Shown: positions 19,430-31,893 of the stretch, one piece after another
Layout of the letters: every line of letters starts with the position of its first letter
Numbering within the stretch: the first letter of the stretch is position 1
Source: Anthracocystis setariae
Lineage: Eukaryota > Basidiomycota > Ustilaginomycetes > Ustilaginales > Ustilaginaceae
Assembly: GCA_928724745.1 (NCBI GenBank)
Contig: CAKMXJ010000002.1
Span: forward strand, 1,488,001-1,552,000
Reading direction: 5' to 3'
Length of the DNA: 64,000 bases
Made by a program: the position numbers and the translations under genes
Notes under the pieces: model-generated
The model's database searches: none
Told to the model about the DNA's origin: nothing
The model's input: only the letters and a program-made list of their open reading frames with translations

Positions 19430-21909
19430 ATGCCTCCTCCTACGATAGGAAACCGTAATGCGATCCTTTTTACGGGTCATCAGCCTGTCCCGGTAACGGA
19501 CCTTTGCGCCCTAACAGAAAGACGCAATGCGCGAGACTACCGCAATTATGTTGCAGCGAGCGACAAGGCACTCGGTATGGCCTTCATTTTCGCTAAGATC
19601 AACAACGACTGGCTGGAAAAAGCTATCCATCTTCGAGACAAGCATCCAGGAATCAAGATTTATGTGCTGAACATGCCCACCTTTCGTCAGGTCTCAGACT
19701 GCTACGATGTCAAACAAATTCACGCAATGTTGACACCTGATGATGAATGGGCTCCCAACACGCACTCCTCTTCTTCGCCTGCATCTGCCTTGGAAGACAC
19801 AACCGCAGTTGGGGACTGCATTGACCTTACAGACGATCCCTCTCAAGAAGACTCAAACTCGACTTTCCCTGAGGACGATCTTAGCCTGCAGTCACAAGGC
19901 TGCAACTCCCGTTTGTCTAGCCGCAAGCAACAGGAGACGGCCGTTGCCCCCGTTTCAGCTACAGCGAAAATAAGGGTACAGGGTCAGAAAGCGTTCCTTC
20001 TTTCCTATCTTCGTGGGGGAGCCAACATGGTCATGGAGAGCAACAATAGGAAAGCACCTGATGCCATGCACACCCTTCCTGAGGGCATCACATCCCTATG
20101 CCCTGCGCTCAGCCAGAGAGACTCTATAAAGATCAAACTCATGGTTTCTTCCATTCTACTACGAGCGCAGACCTATGTTGACGGCACAATGCCTTTCTAC
20201 CCCTTTTTTGTGGCCAGCACTACCACTACCACCCTTCGCGGACATTTTGTGGGGGAGGAGGACAGATGGACTAAGGAACACCTGGCAAACGCAAGGACGG
20301 GGGGGGGGATCTGGACATTTTCAATCTGCTCAATGATCTGTCGGACCAGTTCAGCGAAAAATTCGAGGTGCCGAAATTTCATGCCTTCAGCCTATACATC
20401 CGTAGCAAGGAGAAGAAGGGTAGAGACACGCTCCTTCATGGCAACTATGCCACCGATACGCAGATGACGATGGCCCTCAATGCCCTTTTGAAGATTTGGG
20501 ATGTTGTTCTTGGCGGGAATTGCCCACATGAGGTCAAGAAGGAGTATTGGTGGTCTATGCAGGATCTCAGACACGCGGAGTGGGTCATGTTTATAGGCAT
20601 GTACATGTTGGAGGAGCTGCACGTGATGATCCCTTTCACAAATTTGAGGCACAAGTATGTCGAATTCTGCAAGAAGACGTTCAAACCCGACCCCGCTTCG
20701 GGAGCAGATGCTGCAGCGGTCGCTATCAAGCAGGATTTCGCCGTAGCACTACCCCACACGAAGCCTTATAGCCTAGACGTCATGGAGGTCCGAGCTGCCA
20801 GCGGAGCCAGACCCCTTGGGAGCGCGCTGCCTAACGATCTGATTGCACTCAACTGTCTTCCAAGGGTCAAAGCGGAACCTCATGTCTCTGTCACGGAGCT
20901 CAGTCACCCTACGTGGATCACGTTTAATTTTCACGAGACTACCAATGTACGCAAACGCAGGCGCGCTAAAGTCAAAACAGAGGAGGACCAGGCATCCGAG
21001 GTCAATATCAACGACGCGTTTGATCATGGCGACGCAATCCCCCAGGATCGCACGATGGTTTTACAAGGACCCCTGGACTGCGAGGATAATCCAGTCAAAG
21101 ACTCGGCGGAAATTCAGAGGATCTGGAAACAGGACACGAGCTATGCCTGTCCAGCGTTCCAGGGCATTCTGGTTACAAGGGCAGCTTACAGACATCAGGA
21201 GACCGGCTGCTCCCAGCTCTGTCTTTCGTTTGCGAGTCGTGAACACTATCAGGCTGCTTGCTTACTTCTCCCGCTATGGCTCCCTTTCCTCCGATTCTCC
21301 GCCACTCCCAAGTATGTTTATGTCGAGGAAGCGATGGCCCAGCACCCTCTCTGTTGGCTGAAGGCAACTGCCTCTGAGTCCGGATGTAAGACGGCTTATC
21401 AACTCCAGCGAGCCTTCGCGCATCCGAAGAATGGCGTAGTTGCGGACAGTGTCCTCCCGATGAAGATGTCGGATGGCAATGTCGAAGCTAAAGTACAGTA
21501 TATTTCACCGACTGCGGCTAAACAGATGATTGGAAAGCGAGTTATCGTCTACGGTCTCGGAGGATGGCCTTACAGATCTTCCCGTTACACGGAACCTTTG
21601 CAGGTCTTCTTCTGCCCATCTCCGGTTGAATATTGCAGCAAATGCGGAAGCCTCGGTCACTTTGCGGCTCTATGCAAGGCGCCACCTCGCCTCGATGGCC
21701 CTAGCTGTCCAACGTGCACTAAGCTCAACCAACCACACCTTAAGGACGAGCCCTGCATGCTGCGCAATGCCTTCAACTCTAATGCCCATTGTACTCTCCG
21801 TATGGCAGTTTCAGCGGCAACTAAGACTGGGATTTTTGCGCCTCAGCACGAGGACATCCTACACGCTCTGTTTGGTAAACCCTCAGACTTACCTACTGAT
21901 TGGATATGA
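19430..21909 (+). CDS. LINE ORF1-like protein with zinc knuckles (second), frameshifted
   Basis: An ATG at 19430 (MPPPTIGNRNAILFTG) opens a frame that is good to about residue 290. It shifts by -1 at a run of ten G (20299-20308) and continues as DLDIFNLLNDLSDQFSEKF to the stop at 21909, about 825 residues in all. The C-terminus has a canonical zinc knuckle, CSKCGSLGHFAALC, and a second, CPTCTKLNQPHLKDEPC (CX2CX6HX5C). The region before them (CPAFQGILVTRAAYRHQETG onward) is folded and of unknown type. GDCIDLTDD at 19814-19837 resembles a SUMO-interacting motif. The shift may be a sequencing error in the homopolymer, a real mutation, or slippage. It is probably an RNA-binding protein of the element. 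Confidence 0.75.
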
Positions 21910-22155
21910 GCAACCCTCTCTTACACCATGCTCCCATCCCTCCTCCTCCTCATCTCCCCCTTCTTACTCAAGCGGCTTTTAGAATGATCGTGCGCGCACC
22001 CAGTAACCCTAGCTTAAAAGTTTGATTAGTGTTAGCACGTCACGGGTGCCCACCAAATAAGAAATGAAACCCACACCGTTCCTCTTGAGAAAGATGGCGC
22101 TGTCGAGTACCCCTTTCTCACCTTCCATCATCGACTCTTGCTAAAATTCCTAACC

Positions 22156-23491
22156 ATGCTCATTCTTCAACTCAACACAGACGGCAGAAGCGACATTGAA
22201 CATGTCTTCTCGAGGGACTCGGACGACCCGGTTCCTGATATTGCCCTCTTACAGGATTGTAACACCGAGGGCCTAACCCGTTTGGAAGTTGCAGGCGCGA
22301 TGGTCTTTACTTCTCAACACCCGCGCGTTGCCAAGCGGACCGATGCGGCTATTGTGTTGACTAGCGCACATCAACAACAGGTCTTTGAGCTCACACCGAC
22401 TTCTTCAGTTGTAGTAGGGGTATGTCTACGCCTGGATGAGGCGCCAACCTCTCAGACCAAACTGCTGCTCTTCTCCCTTTATCGCAGGCCCGTGAACGGG
22501 AACGAGCGTATCTGCAGCGCACTTGAAAGCATTCTTTCAGACGTGGACGCCATGATCGCCAACACCTCACCCCCTTACAAGATCTGCCTTGCTGGGGATT
22601 TCAACATAAGGAATGGTCCGTGGGCAGGCGAATCTGCGTACTTGCTACCGCGTTCGGCGGCCATGCTTTTGGAATGGGCAACTTCTCGACACGTTAGCCT
22701 GGTGACTCCAGCCGGCGTTCCTACCTTCACCCCCTTCCAACAACGAAGAGATCCGTCCACCATCGATCTGATGTTTTCCTCGGATCCGGTTTTGTCCTTC
22801 CGCTCGGTGAACAAAGCCAGCTTTGAACATCATCATGTTTACGTTGAGCTGCCTTGCGCTATTACTTTTAACTCGTCACCTCATCCTCTCAACTTGGGAG
22901 GAGCTAATCTGCACCGACTCCCACTGGCGATTCATCGGGAGCTGGCCTCCTTATCCAACACATCGCTCGCCCCTGACCGGTGGAATTCTATACTACAGGC
23001 TATCGGAAGGGCAATCGCGGAGAGCAAACAAGGCGCTGCCGGTGGCGGACGAAAAAAGGGCAAACGACGCCTCAACGAGCAGGTTCTGGGCTGGTCGGAG
23101 GAATGTCGGGAACTACTGTCAAGAAGGGAGGAACGGGCAGCGACAATCTTGGCAAGGGCACCCGCTTCTGGTGTTGCATCCCGCACACAACGCCATGCGG
23201 TCCTCAAAGCTGACGCTCCATTTCGCTCTCTGGATGCTCAGTTCCGTAAGGCCAAAGCGAAAGCCGATGAGGAGGCGCGTGAGCGAATGATCTCGAAACT
23301 CCAATCGAAGGAAGACTGGATCCGTTTCAACACCCTTCGCAACCGCCGGAAGGCAAGCATACCTCTAAGCCCACCATTCATAGATGAGAACGGTGAGACA
23401 ATTGACAATGTTCAGTCGAAGGCGCGTCTCCTTGCCTCCTGCCTCTTTCCAGAGGCGATCCCAGCTTCCGATGCAATCGTCACTTCGTCTT
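22156..23491 (+). CDS. LINE ORF2, endonuclease part (interrupted)
   Basis: The frame is open from the ATG at 22156 (MLILQLNTDG). An exonuclease-endonuclease-phosphatase (APE-like) fold spans the first ~240 residues. Its motifs are DIALLQDCNTEG, LLLFSLYRRP, KICLAGDFNIRNGPWAG, STIDLMFSS and FEHHHVYVEL. The usual Glu of the LLQE motif is Asp here, and the final SDH-type motif reads HHH, so activity is uncertain. The enzyme would nick the target strand for target-primed reverse transcription. A basic linker follows. At 23491 the gypsy LTR begins. The frame resumes at 32405 without loss, and the joined ORF2 would be about 1487 residues. Confidence 0.9.
23487..23491. repeat. Left 5-bp target-site duplication (GTCTT) of the gypsy element
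   Basis: GTCTT here is repeated exactly at 32400-32404, after the right LTR. Five bases is the usual duplication length for Ty3/gypsy integrases. Confidence 0.95.
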
Positions 23492-23830
23492 TGTTAAGCG
23501 CCAAGGGTCTGACAACCTCCTGACTGTGCGGCGTGGCACGCGGTGCGCGAGGCTTGGGCTTGGGAGCGCGTGGCGGGGGTGGTGGCCACGAGAGTCACCG
23601 AGCACGATCCTGAGGTTAACGGTTCTACCGTTGGGTCTGATATTCGCTATTACTCAAGGTAACTAAGAATACATTCGACGGCGGACAACAAGGAGGTGGC
23701 GCGCGGCCCCCACCTTATAAGGCATCACGCGTGCCACGCGCCGCGCGCCTCTTCCTGGAAACACGCGGCTCGCGCGCGGCCCCGATTCACGACATATGGG
23801 TTGGGCCCTCTGTGTCGAACGCTGCGCGGC

Positions 23831-23831
<1 letters not shown>
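23492..23831 (-). repeat. 3' LTR of the gypsy element, readable part
   Basis: It matches the right LTR almost base for base from TGTTAAGCGCCAAGG to about 23831, where it runs into poly-C. The rest (about 150 bp), including the element's polypurine tract, cannot be read. TACATTCGAC is at 23670-23679. Confidence 0.92.
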
Positions 23832-24470
<639 letters not shown>

Positions 24471-24558
24471 GACCTACGGGGGTACACACCTTTCCTTCCT
24501 CCCACCACCTGATCACAACTCGACTCCCACGCCGGGTGAGCAAGATAGCTGAGCAGCA

Positions 24559-26437
24559 ATGACCGATAACAGTAAGTATGGGCACGTTCCGGGGTACGAT
24601 ACCGGCGGCGAGACGCTGACTGACGCGTGGCTCTGAATTTCCGGTTCCTGTGCCTGACCAGCCGACAAGTCCTCAAACGAGAAAACGCGCGCCGAAGCTG
24701 AGGCCGCGTCGACCCTTCGCGCGATCCTGGCCGTGGTCCCCGATCCCCGGGCGACAAGCGATGCCACTGCGACCGTGGTAGAGCCCCCGCCAACCGCGAC
24801 CTCTCCATCCGGGACGGCCGGTGAGTAACCCTTTCCCTCGGCGTGTTGATCGGTACGCATACTGACCCCAAACCTCCCTGGTGGGACTCCGCCATTTGAC
24901 AGCGCCCACAACGATGAGTGCCCCTGTGATCGAGATTTCTTCTTCGCCTCCGCCCCAGGCTCGCGATGGCATTCCTTCCCCCGAGGCTCGCGACGGCGTT
25001 CCGTCTCCCGAGGCTCGCGCTCAACCTTCCGCCGAGGCTAGCGGCCAAACCCCTTCTACCGCCGACGACCGTGCCGACCAGAGCCAATTCCGTTACCAGG
25101 TGTGGGAGATCCTGCCGTGGGGTGAGCGGAGCTGTCCTATCGTGGACTCTTTGATGCGCGAGCGCAAGGACCAGCCTATCGGCGATGTCCCCTTCGTGGT
25201 ACGTCTCATCAAGGCCGCCCTGGTAGTTAGCGATCCCGACTGCGAGGAGTTCATGGCGCCCTGCTACGCGTGCGAGCACAAGGGCTGCGACGCCGCGGCG
25301 TGCCACGCGGACCCCGAGCGTGGCGCGGTGACGGGCAGGCGCGACGCCGGCGCCAGAATCCCCGACGAGATCGCCGAAGCCTTCGAGGGCATGCCGACGC
25401 CCTGCAGCGCGTGCGGCACGAAACGTAAGTGCGACTGGCGCGGCCGGGTCCCGTGGCTGGGGAATCGGCTCGAGGGCCCGTGGCTGATGGAAGCCTACCT
25501 CTGGATGCGCGTCCTGGGCCATCGTCCCAATCCCGCCCTGACCCCGTCGATGGTGCCGGTAGGTGCGCTCCCGCCGTACATGGAGGCCGAGCGCGCCGCT
25601 GTAGCACAGCGCTACGCCCGGCGTCGCTGGCCGCGTGCCAGCCGTCGAACCAGGGATGACAACAGCGACGACAACGAGAGCAGCGAGAGCGATGGGGGAG
25701 TCTGTAGAGGGGGGGGCGCGAGCCCGCCACTCCCAGTCCCCGCGCGACCCGTACCACCCGAGGCCGCGCTGCCGACCGTCCCCGCCCTCTGGGCTCCCCC
25801 AAGGCCCCTCGTCCCCGCCGCGCTGCTGCGCGCAAGCCGCTCAGCGCCCTTCCGGGGGGTGAGCGCTACTGTTCGCGCGACGCCGCGCAACCGTGACGAG
25901 GAAGCTGGGGGGTCGTCTACCCTGGGTTCCAATCCGCCGGCGCCATCGGCCTCTTACCGGAAACAGGCGGTGCATCTTCAACGTAGTACGGAGGCCATCG
26001 AGCGCGCGCTCGACGACCTCAAGGTTACGATTCGGCAGTGCGCTGCCGCTGGCCTGCTGGAGGGTATGGACGTGCAGTCGTCCACCATGAAGCGGCACCT
26101 GATGATGCTGGAGTCTACGCCCGCTGCTCTGCGAACGACGCTGCACGAGCTCGTCGACTACTGGCGGGTGAGCGGGCCCGCGTATCTGATCGCCTCGGAC
26201 TCGTCGGACTCGGACAGCGCGTCCCACGTTGCCGCCGCTCGCGAGCGTGTTGGGCGCCTCCTGGACCACGCGCCGCCGGCTAGCGCCCCGCATCCGGCCG
26301 CTGGCTCTCCCGTCGCTGTGGTGCCCGCGCGCCGCGCATCGCCCTCGTCTCCCTTGGTGGCGGAGGCCCCTCGCACGCCCAAGCGTCCGCGCCGGCAAGC
26401 ACTCCCTGGTGGTGGAGAAGGCGCGGGCCCGGCCTGA
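24559..26437 (+). CDS. Antisense spliced gene inside the gypsy element, Cys-rich protein
   Basis: Transcribed opposite to gag-pol. Exon 1 is 24559-24571 (MTDN...), exon 2 is 24662-24820, and exon 3 is 24903-26437. Introns of 90 and 82 bp have donors GTAAGT and GTGAGT and acceptors CCAG and ACAG. The joins are in frame through all three exons (1707 nt, 568 residues). Residues 178-191 are CYACEHKGCDAAAC and residues 225-234 are CSACGTKRKC, a paired cysteine motif reminiscent of a fungal zinc cluster with a long linker. The N-terminus is Ser/Pro-rich, with VIEISSS near residue 67. Further on come acidic Ser/Asp stretches, then a helical region (RSTEAIERALDDLKVTIRQC onward) and a basic tail. I do not recognise the family. 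The conserved splice sites argue that it is a real gene carried by the element. Confidence 0.7.
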
Positions 26438-26869
26438 GTCTCTAGCTGTGCCGCGCGCCCCTTGCTCTGTTGCTCCAATGTCTGTTGGCCGGCTCCGGTA
26501 ACCCCGTAGTCGGCCTTGAAATCCAAAATGTTCCCCGTGTTGTTGTGCTTGTGCCCTTGCGTTCGTGTCTGAGTAAAAGTGAGGCTTGAGCGTGGCGGGA
26601 TCCGGTGGGTGCTGTGGCGCGCGGGGTTGCGGGATCTCTGGCGAGCCGCGCGGTACTGGGGAGCTGTGTAAGGGTGTCGGGCACGCCAGCAAGGGTGACG
26701 AGCGCGCCGTGAGCGAGACGACGCGAGGCGGGTTGGGAGCCCGTCCTGGGGGTGCGCGCGCCGACGCGGGTGACGAGCGCGCCATGAGTGTGACAACGCG
26801 AGGCGGGTCAGGAGCTCGCCCTGAGGGAGCGCGCGGCATTATGAGGTTGCCGCTTGCCCCCGGCCACCG
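26438..26869. other. Spacer between the antisense gene and pol, with a 75-bp tandem repeat
   Basis: The two convergent genes of the element end here. GGGTGACGAGCGCGCC starts at about 26693 and again at about 26768, each followed by related text through GCGAGGCGGG, giving an imperfect 75-bp duplication. No ORF is recognised. Confidence 0.7.
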
Positions 26870-29402
26870 TCAGGCCTGCCTTCGTCTTGTGGGCGCTCCT
26901 GGGTGTGACCTGTGGAACTCGTCCACCAGCTCTTGGCTATTGGCGAGGTGATGCGCCGGCTCCCATGTGGGCTCGTCATAACCGGCCCACTTGACCTGGT
27001 ACTCGAGGCCCCGTCTGCTCGTCCGTGCCTCCAGCAGGCGTTCCACCTCGAAGTCTTGGCGGTCGTCTTGGAGGTTGGTGGCTTGTGGCGCGTGCTCCGT
27101 GGGGCGCGCGCCCGCTGGGTATGGCTCGAGCAAGCTCACATGGAACACCGGGTGAACGCGGGAGCCTGCTGGCAGGTCCAACCTGTACGCGCGCTGGCCC
27201 ACGGCCTCTAGAACCGTAAATGGTCCGGCGAGGGGGTTGGACAGCTTCTTGGACGGTCTGTCCTGGCGCAGGTGTCTGGTGCGCAGCAGTACTTGGTCAC
27301 CCCCGGTGTAAGACCGATCCGTCCTGGATCGGTTTGCGAGGCTCGCCATGGTGCGCGCGGCACGCGCGATGTTGTCTTGGCAGAACGCGATGAGCATTTG
27401 CAGGGAAGCCGGGGAGGGTGGCGCACCATCGGGGGCGAGCGCGGGGGAACCTGGGAGCGTTTTGGGCGTAAACCCGAAAAGGGGGAGGGTGGATGGGAGA
27501 CCGGTAGCGCCAGCGGGGCGGTTGTTGATGGCGAGCTGCGCGTGCGGGAGCCACGCGGCCCAGTCATCTTGCTGGTAGTTGACGTAGAGGCGCAAAAAGA
27601 CCTCCAGGGTTTGATTGGTGCGCTCGGTCTGGCCGTCGGTTTGAGGGTGATAGGCGGTGGATAGCGCCGGGCGGACCTGGAGTTGTTGCAGCACTGCTCG
27701 CCAGAGGGAGGCGATGAAAGTGCGCCCGCGGTCGGAGACAATCTGGTCAGGCAATCCAAAATAGCAAAACACACTTGTAAAGAGCATGCGTGCGAGGTCG
27801 GGAACGGTGTCGGATTGCCGAGCTGGGATAAAAATCACAAACTTGGTGAGGCGGTCTACGACTACAAGGATGGAATCGAAGAGTGTGCCGCCCACGCGCG
27901 AGCGCGGGAGGCCCTCGATGTGATCCATGGAGATGGACCCGAACGGCCGATCGGGCGCGCCCAACGGGAGTAGCAGCCCATAAGGTTTATGGCGCGGGGC
28001 TTTGGCGCGCTTGCAGGCAGAGCAGGTGGCGACGTAGGTGACAACATCTTGCGCGAGGGTGGGCCAGCTGTGGTGGCGGCGGACGAGCGCGGTGGTAGTA
28101 GCCACGCCGGGGTGCCCCGCGGTGGGGTGGTCATGATAGCGGGACAGGATGGCGGCGATGTCAGCCGCGCTAGAAGGGGTGGCCGGAAGGGCGGTCGCCG
28201 GGAGGAGAGCCGCGCGGCGCGCGGCCGGGGCCGGGAAGTCGACGGGGTCGACGCCGGTTGTCTCGGGGTGGATGAACAGGGAGGGCGGCAAGAGGGTAGC
28301 TACGTTAGCGGGGTCGCCGTGGCGTTGGGCGTCCGCGAGGTTTGGGTGGCCATCGGATCGGCGTGACAGGGCGTCCGGCCGCGCGGCCTCTGTGCCCGGG
28401 CGGTAGGTGATGGAGAATGCGAACTCCGCCAGGGCGATGCCCCAACGGGCCTGACGGCGATTGAGCTGGCGCTTGGTTTGGAAGTACTGGAGAGCTTGGT
28501 GGTCCGTGAGGACATCAAACGGTGCGTGCAGCCCGTGTAAGTAGTGGCGCCACGCTTGAAGGGAGTCGACGATGGCCAGGAGCTCCTTATCGTGGATCTC
28601 GTAGTTGCGCTCGGCGGGCTGCATCTTCCGTGACCAATACGCCACTGGGTGGAGACGGTGCGTGCTCGGGCGCGGCGCTGTTGTAGTGGCGGGGTTGATT
28701 GGGTACCATTGGGACAGGACGGCCGCCACGACGTAGTCGCTGGCGTCGGTTTCCACTACTGTGGGCAGCGCCGGGTCAAAATGTTGCAGGATAGGGGCCG
28801 TGGTGAAGGCGCGCTTGAGGGTCTCGAATGCGGCCAGCTCGGAGGGCTCTAAGGAGATGCGCCCGCTTGCTTTGCCCTTGAGGCGGTCTGTGAGCGGGCG
28901 AGCCACGCGCGAATAGTGCTTGATGAATCGTCGGTAGAAGTTGGCAAAGCCAAGGAATACCTGGATGTCACGAATGGTCGTGGGTGCGGGCCAGGTAGTT
29001 ACGGCCTCGACCTTCGCCGGGTCCATGGAGATGCCGGCCGGGCTGACTCGGTAGCCCAGGAACTCCACCGAGGTGACCCCAAATTCGCACTTGTCGGCAG
29101 CGCAATATAGCTGGTTATGGCGCAAACGGCGGAGTACCTCGCGCACGTGTGTGTCGTGCTCGGCGGGATCGCGGGAGAACACGAGGATGTCGTCCAGGTA
29201 CACCACCACGGACACGTCGAGCAGGTCGTGCAGGATGTGGTTCATTAAGCGCTGGAACGTAGATGGCGCGTTGCACAACCCGAATGGCATTACCATGTAT
29301 TCGAAACTACCGTAGCGCGTGCGGAATGCCGTTTTCCATTCGTGCCCCTCCTTGATACGGAGGAGGTTGTACGCCCCCTTCAGGTCGAGTTTGGTGAAGA
29401 CG
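26870..29402 (-). CDS. Gypsy pol: RT C-terminal part, RNase H, integrase, chromodomain
   Basis: A long open frame on minus. It begins in RT just after the frame shift, at VFTKLDLKGAYNLL, and continues with FGLCNAPSTFQRLMN, the catalytic VVVYLDDILVFS, and FLGYRVSPAGI. RNase H (VVETDASDYVVAAVLSQ, ELLAIVDSLQAWRHYL, TDHQALQYF) follows. The integrase has an HHCC zinc finger (HPGVATTTALVRRHH, CSACKRAK) and the D,D,E core (SMDHIEGLP, VSDRGRTFIASL, DGQTERTNQTLE). The last ~60 residues (FEVERLLEARTSRRGLEYQV, KWAGYDEPTWEPAHHL) are a chromodomain, which in chromoviruses can direct integration to marked chromatin. All catalytic residues are present in this part. Confidence 0.95.
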
Positions 29403-30686
29403 CGCTCGCGCGAGGCAGTCCAAGTGTTCGGCGATGAGGGGTATGGGGTACTTGTCTTTGATGGTCACGCTGTTGAGCGCGCGGTAGTCTACACATGGTC
29501 GGAGGCGACCGTCTTTCTTAGGTACAAAGATGATAGGGGCCGCGGCGGGGCTCTGCGATTCCCGAATGAAGCCAATAGCGAGCATCTTGTCAATGTACTT
29601 CTTGAGCTCGTCGAGCTCGCGTGCGGACAGAGAGTATAGTGGCCCGTGTGGGATCTTGGCTCCCGGCAGGAGGTTGATCTCGTGGTCCTGGGGGCGCGGG
29701 CGCGGCAGGATGTCGGCGTTGGCCTCGTTGAACACCTCCGCAAACTCCTGGTACGCAGCGGGGATGTCCTTAGGCGATGGTACGGCGGCGAGCTCGTCCG
29801 CGTGCGCCTGGACGAGGGCGCAGTGTTCGGCGGTATTGTCGGTAAACGGCGGCGAGGGGATGGCCCCGGCCGGGGGCGTCACGGCCTCGTGCTCGCCTTG
29901 CCCGGGCAGTGGAAATCGCATAGCGCGAGCCTCGTAGTCGAGGACGGGGCGCGTGGCCTCGATCCAGTCCAAGCCTAAGATGGCGTCGTAGCTCGATATG
30001 CGCGGGGCCACGAAGAAGCGGTGGTGGGGGGCGACAGTGAGGCCCGCCAGCCCCACGGCTGCCCTGCAGGTATGAGTGATGGGCTCCGAGGCTGCGTCAA
30101 ACGTCGCTGTCTTAACCGGGGTGGCCAACCCGTGCAGGTCGATGCCCGCGCCCTCGAGGAGATCCTTCGCCACGAAGGACGCGGTAGCGCCGCCGTCGAT
30201 GAGAGCGCGCGCCCGCAGGTGGTCAATGGTGACCCAGCACTCGTAGGCCGGAATGCTGGGGTGGCGACTCACACGGATGTGGTCGCCCTGAACAGATGGC
30301 TCCGCGATGGGTTCCAGTGCGGCGACATGCGTGCGGAGTGGGAACCAATCGGGGTGAGTCAGTAGTTGAGCCACGGCCGCGCGCGGAGGGAAAAGGGCGT
30401 CCTCAAAACCCAGGGGGTCGAGGGTGGGGTCGTAGACCGCTTCGTCGTAGGCATCCCTTTCGGCCGGGGGGTCGCACTCGGTAGGCGCGTGGTCTGAAGC
30501 GGGATCTTCTCCTTCGGGCGGCAGGAGGTAGTTGCCTGTAGTGGGCTCAACCGTAATGACATTAGCGCGCAGCGCGCGCTCCTGCGTGGCCTGTGGGCAA
30601 TCGCGCGCGAGGTGCTTCTCGCCACAGGTGTAGCACAGGTTGTTCTCGCGCCGGTAGCGGCGTGTGTCCTCAGTGAGCTTCTGCAA
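29307..30686 (-). pseudogene. Gypsy gag zinc knuckle, protease and RT N-terminal part
   Basis: This frame starts with a zinc knuckle, CYTCGEKHLARDC (CX2CX3HX4C, one residue shorter than usual). An aspartic-protease-like segment follows (ALIDGGATASFVAKDLL, then AILGLDWIEAT), in which the catalytic D-S/T-G reads D-G-G. RT starts with PHGPLYSLSARELDELKKYI, VPKKDGRLRPCVDYRALNS and KYPIPLIAEHL. At about 29401-29412 the frame shifts by one base, and RT continues in the other frame. The shift sits in a CG-repeat, GCGCGAGCGCG, so a base-calling slip is possible. Confidence 0.88.
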
Positions 30687-30689
30687 AGC

Positions 30690-31866
30690 CGTGTTGGCGC
30701 GGGCCGGAGCATGGAAAGTTGGGCGCGCGGCGGCCGGGGCGGCGGCGGGGCGGGCGGCGTTCAGCCCACCAGTCGGGGCTCCCGTCGGGGTCGTACCGGG
30801 CTCCGGTCGGGGCGCTCGTCATTGCGGCCCGTAGCGCGGCCCGGAATGTGGGCGGTTCCGGCCGAGTCGAGGCCGGTTTCGAGCATCTGCTGCTCGGTGC
30901 GTACAGCAGCGTTGATGTACTCCTGCAGGTCGTGGGTCTGCACATGTAGGAGGTGGCGCCGGAACGTCTCCCGGAGTCCCAGCTGGAACGTAGTGAGCAG
31001 CTGCTGCTTGTCGGTAGCGTTGGCTCGCGTGGCCAGCGCCTGAAACTCGGCAGCGAAGCGGCTGAGCGCTCCCGGTTTGACGCAGCTTCTGCAGCTGCAT
31101 CCTGGCCGTATGTCCTGGGTGAGGATCGCCGTACGTGCGGCGTAAGGGAACCGCAGTAGCGCGGCCAGTCGTGGAAGATCGGGTCGTGGGGGCTCGCCTG
31201 GCGCATGTTGCGCAGGTGGTCGCGAGGCGCGCCACCCACGTGTGCCAGGGCCCAGAGGACCCGGCGGTTGTCTGTGGCAAAGCGTGCCGGGTTGAGGTCG
31301 AAGTGCAGCTCGCACTGCTCAATGTAGGCCTCCAGCTCTTCCCGCTTACCGTCCCAGTCGGGGGCAGCGATGCGGAGTTCGGGAGCTTTGTCGAGGCTCG
31401 CGTCCAGGGGAGCGGTCCACGGCACCAGAGGAGGGACCGGGAGGGAGTACCCGGGCTGCGACTCGCGGGCGTGGTGGGGGTCCTGCTCCATCCGGCGGGT
31501 GGCTCGCTCGTAGCGCTGCTCGGATGTCTCGCGATCCGTCACCGGGTTGGGAGCCTCTCTGGGGGGCTCCGCTTCGGCGGCCCTGGGCGAGCGCTGGGAG
31601 GGGGTAGCCGCGGGGGGTGGTTGGCCCCTTTGCTCGCGGCGCAACGCGCGCATCTCCAGGACCAATTCCTGTAGGACGGCCATTTGCTCCTGGAGCACCG
31701 CCATCAGCGGGACGGCGGCCTCCGGGGTAGGCGCGGGGGAGTTGGTGGTGGTCGCGCTCGCCGAGGAGGGTGCGGCGACCATGGGAGGGTCTTCCCCGGC
31801 GGAGGACCAGTCGTCCAAGGGGTTTTGGTTGGCGACCTGGCTGCGAGTCACCGGCATGGGGAGCAT
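30690..31866 (-). pseudogene. Gypsy gag, frame-shifted
   Basis: The best ATG is at 31866 (MLPMPVTRSQVANQNP), only 38 nt inside the LTR. The capsid-like region (ELEAYIEQCELHFDLNPARF, VLWALAHVGGAPRDHL, FHDWPRY) continues in a second frame as RTYGDPHPGHTARMQLQKLR and in a third as RFAAEFQALATRANATDKQQ and FQLGLRETFRRHLLHVQTH. At least two shifts therefore lie near 31080-31150, and more near 30700-30770. Together these segments match gypsy gag (retrotrans_gag type). As written it could not make a full protein. Confidence 0.85.
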
Positions 31867-31893
31867 TGTTTGAGCGTGCGGGGTGACGGGTAG

